Source of the DNA: an uncultured bacterium
Lineage (GTDB): Bacteria > Cyanobacteriota > Vampirovibrionia > Gastranaerophilales > Gastranaerophilaceae
Assembly (NCBI GenBank): GCA_948684385.1
Contig: CAPQCU010000021.1
Location: 1 to 28,241, forward strand
Direction: 5' to 3'
DNA length: 28,241 bases
Shown: piece after piece, positions 21,718-28,241 of the stretch
Layout: each line of letters starts with the position of its first letter
How positions within the stretch are numbered: position 1 is the stretch's first letter
Program-made: the position numbers and the translations under genes
Notes under the pieces: generated by a model
Told to the model about the DNA's origin: nothing
Databases searched by the model: none
Seen by the model: the letters and a program-made list of their open reading frames with translations, nothing else

Positions 21718-22385
21718 AATATTCTCTTAAATATGAAATCATTTTAAATAATTGAGTTGTGACGTCAACGCTTCTGTTAAAACAGGTTTGTTGAATTTGT
21801 TTCCAATCTTTTTTATTTGAAGAGTTCACCTGAAGTTCCGGCTTCTGAGAGAAATCAGCGGTATCTTTGAATAAATCTAGAAGTGTTGTGAAGTTTACTA
21901 TTTGAGGCTGATACTCTTTTTGGAATTCTTCAAGGTGCAGGTTTGCTCCAAATGTTTCACCGCGTTCAAATTCTCTGTGCAGCCTGTAATTCAAAAGCTT
22001 TCCGATGAAACTGTTTGCTTTTGTATGCAAAGGAACGGCGACGTCTTGAATGTAATGGATTGCATATCCTGCGTGTTTAAGAAAATCAGTTTCTTTACTG
22101 CAAAAAATAGCAGCATCAAGATGGTCTTTAAACATTTGAAGCGCATTATTTTTTTCTGTATTTAGCCCGAAACTTTTATGTTTTGAGTCAGGAAAATAAA
22201 AATGTGTGTTGCAGTGAAAACCAAGCTCTTGTTTGCAAAAATCCGGCATTTGCGAGTATCTTGCAACTTGCCTTTTTTACTTTATCAGGCAGATTACAGT
22301 CTTTCAAAGCGAGTGCTGTCATTTCAAGATGCGCAGTTCTATTCCATTTAAAATTTAGTTGTGATGTTGTTGGATTTATTTGCAT
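21701..22385 (-). pseudogene. Zinc-dependent phospholipase C-like gene broken by a frameshift
   Basis: Two frames together give one protein of about 227 residues. Frame one from 22385 (MQINPTTSQLNFKWNRTAHL) reads to D-K-V-K at an A6 run (T6 on + at 22273-22278). If one A is omitted, it continues R-Q-V-A-R-Y-S-Q-M-P-D-F in the second frame to 21701. The joined product has the metal motifs of the zinc-dependent phospholipase C/S1-P1 nuclease fold: W14 and H19, T-H-F-Y-F, H-Y-I-Q-D-V-A-V-P-L-H (H-x3-D-x5-H) and L-H-R-E-F-E. No signal peptide is seen, unlike secreted relatives. It starts 5 nt after ychF. Transcript slippage or a sequencing error are alternatives to a true loss. Confidence 0.75.
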
Positions 22386-22390
22386 ATTTT

Positions 22391-23488
22391 CTACACAGCA
22401 AAACGGAAATGAACTATATCTCCGTCCTGCATTATGTAATCCTTTCCTTCAAGTCTGGTAACTCCTTTATCTTTGCAAGCTGCGTAAGAACCGTTATCTG
22501 CAAAATCTTTATATCCTGTAACTTCTGCGCGGATAAAACCTTTTTCAAAGTCTGTGTGAATAACACCGGCTGCTTGCGGAGCTTTTGTGCCTTTTGTTAT
22601 AGTCCAGGCATGAACTTCTTTTTCTCCTGCTGTAATAAATGTAATTAAGTTCAAAAGCTCGTATACAGATTTAATCATTTTATTGATTCCGCTATCTGTA
22701 ATTCCGAGTTCTTCAAGATATTCTTTTGCACCTTCTTCTCCAAGCTCAACAAGCTCTTCTTCGATTCTTGCACAGATGATAACGGTCTGAGCGCCGTGAG
22801 ATTTTGCGTACTCTTCAACCTGTTTTGTGTAATTATTTCCCTCTTTTAAGTCAAATTCTGAAACATTTGCGCAATAAATTACAGGTTTTACAGACATTAG
22901 GTTAAGCTGCTTGATTGCGTTTATTTCGTCATCATTGAAATGGTCTTTGAGATTTATGAATTTGCCTTCCTGTAAAAGCACATTAAGTTTTTCAAGGGCT
23001 TTGTTTTCAATAACAGCTTCTTTATCTCCACCTTTTGCCTGTTTTGAAATACGCTGCATACGTCTTTCAACTGAAGCTAAATCTGCAAGAGCAAGCTCGG
23101 TGTTTATGATTTCAATGTCTGATATCGGGTCAACTTTTCCTGCCACGTGGATTGTATTTTCGTCATCAAAACAGCGTACAACCTGAATAATTGCGTCAAC
23201 CTCTCTTATATTATGCAAGAACTGGTTTCCAAGTCCTTCACCCTGACTTGCTCCTTTAACCAGCCCAGCAATATCAACAAACTCAATAACTGTAGGGATG
23301 ATTTCTTTTGCTTTGCAAAGGTCAGACAAAATTTGTAATCTTTCGTCAGGAACAACAACGACTCCTACGTTTGGCTCAATAGTACAAAACGGATAGTTTG
23401 CGCTCTGTGCATTTTTTGTAGCGGTTAGTGCATTAAAAAGTGTTGATTTTCCTACGTTAGGAAGTCCTACAATTCCGGCTCTTAGCAT
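22391..23488 (-). CDS. ychF: Ribosome-binding Obg-family ATPase/GTPase YchF
   Basis: The 365-residue protein has the G1 motif G-L-P-N-V-G-K-S-T-L-F-N-A-L-T, a conserved Y-P-F-C-T-I-E-P-N-V-G switch, D-I-A-G-L-V-K-G-A-S-Q-G-E-G-L-G-N-Q-F-L, a coiled-coil insert (ERRMQRISKQAKGGDKEAVI) and the C-terminal TGS domain ending DGDIVHFRFAV. The guanine-specific N-K-x-D is replaced by Y-C-A-N-V-S-E, as in YchF, which prefers ATP. It binds ribosomes and the proteasome or oxidative stress machinery in other species. It has its own extended -10 promoter just after the uvrA stop, and the broken phospholipase-like gene follows after 5 nt. Confidence 0.95.
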   Translation of the reverse strand: MLRAGIVGLPNVGKSTLFNALTATKNAQSANYPFCTIEPNVGVVVVPDERLQILSDLCKAKEIIPTVIEFVDIAGLVKGASQGEGLGNQFLHNIREVDAIIQVVRCFDDENTIHVAGKVDPISDIEIINTELALADLASVERRMQRISKQAKGGDKEAVIENKALEKLNVLLQEGKFINLKDHFNDDEINAIKQLNLMSVKPVIYCANVSEFDLKEGNNYTKQVEEYAKSHGAQTVIICARIEEELVELGEEGAKEYLEELGITDSGINKMIKSVYELLNLITFITAGEKEVHAWTITKGTKAPQAAGVIHTDFEKGFIRAEVTGYKDFADNGSYAACKDKGVTRLEGKDYIMQDGDIVHFRFAV

Positions 23489-23521
23489 ATAATAATCCCT
23501 TTCAATATAATCTTTGAAACT

Positions 23522-23530
23522 ATTATATCA
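23522..23530 (-). promoter_or_regulatory. Extended -10 promoter of ychF
   Basis: Read leftward, TGATATAAT combines an extended TGA with a perfect TATAAT (23527-23522), beginning within the stop codon of the upstream uvrA-like gene. No good -35 is visible (CCGGTA at 17 bp). AAAGGGAT precedes the ychF ATG. Confidence 0.5.
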
Positions 23531-25990
23531 CGAAATAAAAAATTTACCGGTTACGCTTTTTTTATTTTGCGAAATTTCTTCCGGCGTTCCGGCTGCAATT
23601 ACTCTTCCGCCTTCTTCTCCGCCTCCGGGACCCATATCTATAATATAATCAGCGTTTCTTATAACATCTAAATCGTGTTCAATAACGATTACTGTTGCTC
23701 CTTTTTCGATTAGAGTTTGAAAAACATTTAGTAATGTTTGAATATCCAGTGGATGAAGCCCGATTGTCGGTTCGTCAAAAACAAAAACAGAATTACTCTG
23801 TGTTTTACCCATTTCTCCTGCAAGTTTTAACCTTTGGGCTTCGCCTCCTGAAAGACGTGGAGTTTCTTCTCCTAATGTTAAATAGCCAAGTCCTAAATCC
23901 TGCAGCACTTTTAATCTTTGACTAATTGTTTTTAATCCTTTACACGCTTCAAGTGCAGAGTTAATATCCATATTCATTAGCTCGGGCAGAGAAATGTCTT
24001 TATATTTTATTTTATAAGCATCTTTTGTGTACCTCGAGCCGTGACATTCCGTGCAAGGTATGTCAACATCAGGCAAAAACTGGACATCTAAACTTATTAC
24101 TCCGGTTCCGTCACACACAGGACAGCGCAGGCAGCCTGTATTATAAGAAAAATCTCCCGCTTTTAGCTTTAAAGCTTTTGCTTCAGGCAGCTTGCCGTAA
24201 ACTTTTCTGAGCTCGTCATGTACGTTTGCGTAAGTTGCGATTGTTGAACGCACATTTATTCCTATTGGAGAAGCATCAATAAGCTTAATATGCTCAATCC
24301 CTTCTGCTTTTATTTCTTTTACATGTTCCGGTAATTTTTGCCCTGAAGTGAGAGCTTCTATTGCAGGAACGAGACTTTCTAATATTAATGTGGTTTTTCC
24401 TGAACCTGAAACTCCGGTAATAACAGTCAACTTTCCTTTTGGAATGTCAACTTCCAGCGGTTTAACTGTGTGAATTTCTCCGGTAGATAAATGAATGCTG
24501 CCTTTGTCAAAAATTTCTTCCGATTTAGGCCGAATACGTTTTTGATATTTGCTGTTCAAAAAAGGTCCTATTTTAGAGTTATCTTTCTTAATAATATCAG
24601 GAATTGTTCCTTCTGAAATCACCTCTCCGCCTTTTTCTCCGGCTTCCGGCCCCATTTCAATAATCCAGTCAGCTTCAGATAAAATTTGAGTATCGTGGTC
24701 TACTAAAATAACAGAATTACCATCAGAAATTAAATCCTGCATAACTCCGTTTAAACCTTTTATGTTTGCCGGATGAAGCCCGATTGACGGTTCATCTAAT
24801 ACATATAAAACTCCGGTAGTGCGGTTTCTGACTGCACGGGCAAGCTGCATCCTCTGCCTTTCTCCTGTTGATAGCGTTGAAGCTGCTCTGTCAAGTGTCA
24901 GGTAACCTAGCCCTAAATCCATCAAGCGTTTTGCTGTTGATTGGAACGATTCGCAGATACTCTCAGCCATCGGTTTCATTTCGTCAGGTAAAGATTCCGG
25001 CACTCCTGAAACCCATTCAACAAGTTCTGTTAAGGTCATTTTACAAGCTTCATCCAGCCCAATATTGCGTAATTTTGGCTCCCTTGCTCTTTCTGACAAA
25101 CGTGTTCCCTGACAATCCGGACAAATATCCTGTTTTAAGAATTTTTCAACACGCTTCATGCCTTTTTCATCTTTGACTTTTGACAGCGCATTTTCAACGG
25201 TGTATACAGCATTATAATAAGTAAAATCAAGCTCTCCTGCCTGATTTGAACTTTTTGCTTTGTAAAAAATATGTTTCTTTTCAGCGGGTCCGTTAAATAC
25301 AATATCCCGTTCTTTTTCTGTCAGCTGATTGAACGGAATGTTGGTACGAACTCCCATTTCACGACATACATCAGTCATTAAAGACCACATAAGAGTATTC
25401 CACGGAGCAACCGCTCCTTCATCAATTGTTAGCGATTCGTCCGGTACGAGAGTGGTTTTATCAACTGTTCTTACAGTGCCTGTTCCGGCACAGGTTTTAC
25501 ACGCACCCTGACTGTTGAAAGCTAATTCTTCTGCAGAAGGTGCAAAAAACTTTTCACCGCAAACCGGACATTCAAGCTCCTGTTCTGCTGCAACTGCAAT
25601 AGTCGGTTCAAGATAATGCCCGTTAGGACAACGGTGGTTTGCAAGCCTTGAATACATAAGCCTGAGACTGTTTAACAATTCCGTACCTGTTCCGAAAGTG
25701 CTTCTAATACCCGGAATTCCCGGTCTTTGATGCAGCGCAAGAGAAGCTGGTACGTATAAAACTTCGTCAACCAGCGCTTTTGAAGCTTGAGTCATCCGCC
25801 TTCTTGTGTAAGTTGATAAAGCATCAAGATAGCGCCTCGAGCCTTCTGCGTACAGTACTCCAAGAGCAAGTGATGACTTTCCGGAGCCGGAAACACCTGC
25901 AATACCTACAATTTTGTTTAAAGGAACATTAACATCAATGTTTTTTAAATTATGAACTCTTGCTCCTCTGACTAAAATTTCAGTTTTCAT
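23528..25990 (-). CDS. UvrA2-type excinuclease ABC subunit A paralogue
   Basis: The 820-residue tandem ABC ATPase has Walker A sites G-V-S-G-S-G-K-S-S (residues 32-40) and G-V-S-G-S-G-K-T-T (about 528), signatures L-S-T-G-E-R-Q-R and L-S-G-G-E-A-Q-R, and D-E-P-S-I-G-L-H and D-E-P-T-I-G-L-H. Zinc modules contain C-P-V-C, C-K-T-C-A-G-T-G, C-P-D-C-Q-G-T and C-P-V-C-D-G-T-G ... C-T-E-C-H-G. It is about 120 residues shorter than canonical UvrA: after R-S-T-F-G-T-G-T-E it passes almost directly to the zinc region, so the UvrB-binding domain appears absent. UvrA2 proteins of this kind bind damaged or intercalated DNA and are linked to drug tolerance. Canonical UvrA is expected elsewhere in the genome. 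Confidence 0.88.
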   Translation of the reverse strand: MKTEILVRGARVHNLKNIDVNVPLNKIVGIAGVSGSGKSSLALGVLYAEGSRRYLDALSTYTRRRMTQASKALVDEVLYVPASLALHQRPGIPGIRSTFGTGTELLNSLRLMYSRLANHRCPNGHYLEPTIAVAAEQELECPVCGEKFFAPSAEELAFNSQGACKTCAGTGTVRTVDKTTLVPDESLTIDEGAVAPWNTLMWSLMTDVCREMGVRTNIPFNQLTEKERDIVFNGPAEKKHIFYKAKSSNQAGELDFTYYNAVYTVENALSKVKDEKGMKRVEKFLKQDICPDCQGTRLSERAREPKLRNIGLDEACKMTLTELVEWVSGVPESLPDEMKPMAESICESFQSTAKRLMDLGLGYLTLDRAASTLSTGERQRMQLARAVRNRTTGVLYVLDEPSIGLHPANIKGLNGVMQDLISDGNSVILVDHDTQILSEADWIIEMGPEAGEKGGEVISEGTIPDIIKKDNSKIGPFLNSKYQKRIRPKSEEIFDKGSIHLSTGEIHTVKPLEVDIPKGKLTVITGVSGSGKTTLILESLVPAIEALTSGQKLPEHVKEIKAEGIEHIKLIDASPIGINVRSTIATYANVHDELRKVYGKLPEAKALKLKAGDFSYNTGCLRCPVCDGTGVISLDVQFLPDVDIPCTECHGSRYTKDAYKIKYKDISLPELMNMDINSALEACKGLKTISQRLKVLQDLGLGYLTLGEETPRLSGGEAQRLKLAGEMGKTQSNSVFVFDEPTIGLHPLDIQTLLNVFQTLIEKGATVIVIEHDLDVIRNADYIIDMGPGGGEEGGRVIAAGTPEEISQNKKSVTGKFFIS

Positions 25991-26276
25991 ACTAACAGAT
26001 TAGCATAAAAATTTTTCCACATGTCATGATTGTTTTTATAAAAATAAAATATTTAATTAGTTGTACGATTTTCTTGAAACGCTTGTAAAAAAGGTTGTTT
26101 TGCATGAATGCAAGAATTTATAAAAGACACTATAAATTATAAAAACAAACAAACACAAAACTTAACAAAAAGCTCAAAATCTAATAAAATTGCTTGCAAA
26201 GAGAAATTTAGCAAATATTATTATATAAGATGCACAAAAGTGTGTCGAATTGACAGCCGAAAAATAAAGGAAATAT
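25991..26276. other. AT-rich divergent interval before infA
   Basis: This 286-nt stretch separates the uvrA-like gene from the ribosomal genes. It holds the near-palindrome TTGCATGAATGCAA (26100-26113) and a possible promoter TTGTTT (26095-26100), 18 bp, TATAAA (26119-26124) on +. The 62-codon Lys/Asn-rich frame at 26108-26296 has no ribosome binding site and runs into infA, so I do not count it as a gene. The long A/T-rich leader would be the 5' UTR of the ribosomal operon. Confidence 0.5.
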
Positions 26277-26492
26277 ATGGCAAAAGACGTAATTGAAATA
26301 GAAGGTACGATTTTGGAATCCATGCCAAATGCGATGTTCAGAGTGAAACTTGAAAACGGACATGAAATTTTGGCTCACATCTCAGGTAAAATTAGAAAAA
26401 ACTTTATAAGAATTTTACCGGGTGACAGAGTAAAGGTTGAAATGACACCTTATGACTTATCAAAAGGCAGAATTACATTTAGACTTAAGTAA
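26277..26492 (+). CDS. infA: Translation initiation factor IF-1
   Basis: The 71-residue OB-fold protein starts MAKDVIEIEGTILESMPNAM and contains FRVKLENGHEILAHISGKIRKN and R-I-L-P-G-D-R-V-K-V-E-M-T-P-Y-D-L-S-K-G-R-I-T-F-R, the near-invariant IF-1 core. It occupies the ribosomal A site with IF-2 and IF-3 during initiation. AAAGGAAA precedes the ATG. It heads the cluster here; secY, adk or map, which often lie upstream, are absent and replaced by the divergent uvrA-like gene. Confidence 0.97.
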   Translation: MAKDVIEIEGTILESMPNAMFRVKLENGHEILAHISGKIRKNFIRILPGDRVKVEMTPYDLSKGRITFRLK

Positions 26493-26511
26493 TATAGAAA
26501 AGGAAAGAACT

Positions 26512-26625
26512 ATGAAAACAAGATCATCAGTAAAACCTATGTGCGACAAGTGCAAAGTTATCAAAAGAAAAGGCAGAGTTGCCGTAATTTGTGAAAACCC
26601 TAAGCACAAACAAAGACAGGGTTAA
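26512..26625 (+). CDS. rpmJ: Ribosomal protein L36 (bL36)
   Basis: A 37-residue frame, MKTRSSVKPMCDKCKVIKRK and on to HKQRQG, is the complete bL36 of the large subunit. The zinc ligands are present as C11, C14, C27 and H32, so this is the zinc-containing (C+) form. AAAGGAAAG lies before the ATG, 19 nt after the infA stop, and rpsM follows 40 nt downstream. The order infA-rpmJ-rpsM-rpsK is the standard bacterial one. Confidence 0.97.
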   Translation: MKTRSSVKPMCDKCKVIKRKGRVAVICENPKHKQRQG

Positions 26626-26665
26626 TTTAGTAGAAAAGTAAGTACAAAATATAAAGGAAAAAAAT

Positions 26666-27034
26666 ATGGCAAGATTAGTTGGGGTAGACTTACCTCGTAA
26701 CAAAAGACTAGAAATCGCTTTAACCTATATCTACGGTATAGGACCTGCTAGAAGCAAAAAAATTCTTGAAGTAACAGGAATTTCTCCTGACTTAAGAACA
26801 GACGATTTAACAGATGATGATATTAAACAATTGCGTAATGCATTATCTGAATACAACATTGAAGGTGACTTGAGACGTGAAGTTACAATGAATATTAAAC
26901 GTCTTCAGGAAATCAACTCTTACAGAGGCATGAGACACAAAAGAGGCTTGCCTTGCAGAGGACAAAGAACTAAGACTAACGCAAGAACAAGGCGCGGTAA
27001 GAAAACCGGACCTATCGCTGGTAAGAAGAAATAA
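26666..27034 (+). CDS. rpsM: Ribosomal protein S13 (uS13)
   Basis: The 122-residue product starts MARLVGVDLPRNKRLEIALT and contains Y-G-I-G-P-A-R-S, the helix-two-turns-helix region, and Y-R-G-M-R-H-K-R-G-L-P-C-R-G-Q-R-T-K-T-N-A-R-T-R-R-G, the invariant S13 C-terminal core that contacts 16S rRNA, tRNA and the intersubunit bridge. It ends in a basic tail, GPIAGKKK. AAAGGAAAA precedes the ATG. The length is normal and no oddities are seen. Confidence 0.98.
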   Translation: MARLVGVDLPRNKRLEIALTYIYGIGPARSKKILEVTGISPDLRTDDLTDDDIKQLRNALSEYNIEGDLRREVTMNIKRLQEINSYRGMRHKRGLPCRGQRTKTNARTRRGKKTGPIAGKKK

Positions 27035-27102
27035 AATTTTGCGTAAAGTAACAGTAGTAACTTAAAAGAAATATAAATACTAATAATATAAGGAATAAAA
27101 AA

Positions 27103-27489
27103 ATGGCAAGACCAAAAACTACAAAGAAAAAAGAAAAGAAAAATGTATTGCAAGGTGTTGTTCACATTCAATCAACATTCAACAATACAATTGTAACTTC
27201 TACTGATACTCAAGGTAATGCTATTGCTTGGGCGACAGCTGGTGCTACCGGCTTCAAGGGTGCAAGAAAAGGTACTCCGTTTGCAGCTCAATCAGCAGCT
27301 GAACTTGTTGCTAAGAAGTCAATAGATCAAGGTATGAAAAAAGTTGAAGTTCATATCAAAGGACCTGGTTCAGGTCGTGAAACAGCAATCAGAGCTATTC
27401 AGGCAGCTGGCTTGGAAATCACTTTGATTAAAGACGTTACACCAATTCCTCACAACGGATGCAGACCTCCTAAAAAGAGACGTGTATAG
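27103..27489 (+). CDS. rpsK: Ribosomal protein S11 (uS11)
   Basis: The 128-residue product has H-I-Q-S-T-F-N-N-T-I-V-T near residue 22, then G-N-A-I-A-W-A-T-A-G, G-F-K-G-A-R-K-G-T-P-F-A-A-Q-S-A-A, and G-P-G-S-G-R-E-T-A-I-R-A-I-Q with I-P-H-N-G-C-R-P-P-K-K-R-R-V at the end, all diagnostic of S11 in the small subunit platform. TATAAGGAAT precedes the ATG. It follows rpsM after 68 nt and is separated from rpsD by 133 nt. Confidence 0.98.
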   Translation: MARPKTTKKKEKKNVLQGVVHIQSTFNNTIVTSTDTQGNAIAWATAGATGFKGARKGTPFAAQSAAELVAKKSIDQGMKKVEVHIKGPGSGRETAIRAIQAAGLEITLIKDVTPIPHNGCRPPKKRRV

Positions 27490-27622
27490 TTTGCGTAGCC
27501 GGTGTGAATCCGGTGTTGCATTTGATAGACGGAAAAGGTAAAAATAAAGTACAATCGCGGGGGCTTGCTTTGAAGCCAAAGAAGTAAACCATAGATGCCC
27601 CGCAAAAGAAAAGGAGAAAATA
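27490..27622 (+). promoter_or_regulatory. Structured leader upstream of rpsD (candidate S4 regulatory element)
   Basis: The 133-nt spacer is the longest in this ribosomal block and is locally GC-rich in AT-rich surroundings. Near 27498-27516, GCCGG-TGTGAAT-CCGGT can form a 5-bp stem with a 7-nt loop. At 27557-27603, GCGGG (27557-27561) can pair with CCCGC (27599-27603), enclosing GGCTT-GCTTTG-AAGCC (27562-27577). The outer stem ends 7 nt before AAGGAG of rpsD (27611), so folding could affect translation start. S4 is a known leader-binding autoregulator, so an S4-responsive leader is plausible, unproven. Confidence 0.45.
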
Positions 27623-28225
27623 ATGGCAAGATACACAGGACCTACGAATAAATTATTTCGTAACTATGGCGTAAAAGATTTGTCAAACAGAAAATTGACA
27701 TCTTCTATGAGACAAACAGCATCAGGACAACACGGTGCAGTTAGAAAAAAACTTTCTGAATACGCTATTCATTTGAATGAAAAACAAAAAATCAGATTAA
27801 CATATTTAGTAAGCGAAAAACAATTTGCAAAATACTATAACGAAGCAGCAAGAAAGAAAGGTGTAACAGGTACAATCCTTTTACAAATTCTTGAATCAAG
27901 ATTAGACAACATCTTGTTCAGAGCCGGCTTTGGCGTTACCCGTAAACAATCAAGACAGATTGTTAACCACGGTCACGTATTAGTAAACGGCAAAAAAGTA
28001 GATATTCCATCATATTTAGTAAAAGCAGGCGATGAAATCACAGTTAAAGCAAGAAGCAACGATTACCTCAAAACAGTTATGAGTACTATTGATTTATCTT
28101 GTGCTCCTGCCTGGATTACAGTAGACAAAGACGCTTTGAAGATTACTTTTGAAAGAATTCCTCAAAGAGAAGAATTAGATCCTGAATTCAAAGAACAACT
28201 TGTTATAGAGTACTATTCAAAATAG
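27623..28225 (+). CDS. rpsD: Ribosomal protein S4 (uS4)
   Basis: The 200-residue protein starts MARYTGPTNKLFRNYGVKDL, with a short Cys-free N-terminal domain, S-E-K-Q-F-A-K-Y-Y-N-E-A, L-E-S-R-L-D-N-I-L-F-R-A-G-F-G-V-T-R-K-Q-S-R-Q-I-V-N-H-G-H-V-L-V-N-G, the S4 RNA-binding domain, and a C-terminal tail with R-I-P-Q-R-E-E-L. It is the primary 16S rRNA-binding assembly protein and often an autogenous regulator. AAGGAG precedes the ATG. After the stop, TAGGAGAAAAT ends the window, with the last two bases probably the start of the next ATG, most likely rpoA. Confidence 0.97.
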   Translation: MARYTGPTNKLFRNYGVKDLSNRKLTSSMRQTASGQHGAVRKKLSEYAIHLNEKQKIRLTYLVSEKQFAKYYNEAARKKGVTGTILLQILESRLDNILFRAGFGVTRKQSRQIVNHGHVLVNGKKVDIPSYLVKAGDEITVKARSNDYLKTVMSTIDLSCAPAWITVDKDALKITFERIPQREELDPEFKEQLVIEYYSK

Positions 28226-28241
28226 GCTGATAGGAGAAAAT

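Noticed and set aside
22264..22284. Programmed -1 frameshift at A-AAA-AAG in the phospholipase-like gene
   Set aside because: The heptamer matches the dnaX-type slippery site, but a -1 shift enters the third frame, not the frame that carries the metal motifs; a +1 shift or loss of one A is needed.
26108..26296. 62-codon open frame before infA
   Set aside because: It has no ribosome binding site, is Lys/Asn/Tyr-rich as expected from AT-rich noncoding DNA, and overlaps the true infA start.
27490..27603. Cobalamin riboswitch or tRNA in the rpsK-rpsD spacer
   Set aside because: The segment GCCGGTGTGAATCCGGT recalls part of a cobalamin riboswitch and of a tRNA T-arm. The other conserved riboswitch cores, and acceptor, D and anticodon arms, are missing, and rpsD is not a cobalamin-regulated gene.

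Overview
The window is AT-rich chromosomal DNA. Gene content suggests an uncultured gut bacterium of the Gastranaerophilales (Melainabacteria/Vampirovibrionia, the non-photosynthetic sister group of Cyanobacteria). The clues are an array of prepilin-like genes whose products have class III leaders and 'DGTVWI ... IDVNGSKGPN ... PDRF' modules, a large cytosolic Asn/Trp-rich protein of unknown function, and otherwise ordinary bacterial housekeeping genes. This placement is an inference from recalled family resemblance; no search was possible. No rRNA, tRNA, CRISPR array or complete insertion sequence was seen.

Layout. (1) 147-6068: five consecutive + strand prepilin-like genes, the first three being a Gly-rich paralogous set. 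They end at a strong terminator that lies inside the coding end of a convergent acyltransferase gene (6071-7141, -). (2) 7220-9525: a thiamine-diphosphate 2-keto-acid decarboxylase overlapping guanylate kinase by one base. (3) 9651-12305: a 763-residue protein of unknown function, divergent from a ribbon-helix-helix regulator; a perfect tandem 10-mer lies between them and may be an operator. (4) 12616-17605: a secreted TPR protein and a tRNA-dihydrouridine synthase on +, converging on def-fmt on -, then a small secreted Tyr-rich protein on +. (5) 17674-21717: an S24 (LexA/CI-type) repressor heading an operon with TrkA and TrkH potassium uptake genes on -. It is divergent from two small phage-like genes across a control region with a near-consensus promoter and an inverted repeat. 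(6) 21701-25990: a UvrA2-type ATPase, YchF and a frameshifted zinc-dependent phospholipase C-like gene, all on -. (7) 26277-28225: infA-rpmJ-rpsM-rpsK-rpsD, with rpoA probably starting at the last bases.

The most unusual signals are these. A family of G-tract repeats (G4-7 followed by TAAAT) occurs at four places at or next to gene 3' ends, two copies beginning on a TAG stop codon and one inside the decarboxylase gene. The Gly-rich pilin paralogues share a Cys module and a C-terminal I-S/T-W. The repressor/Trk/phage-like module has an unusual composition. The spacer before rpsD can fold and is a candidate regulatory leader. The phospholipase gene is broken at an A6 run.
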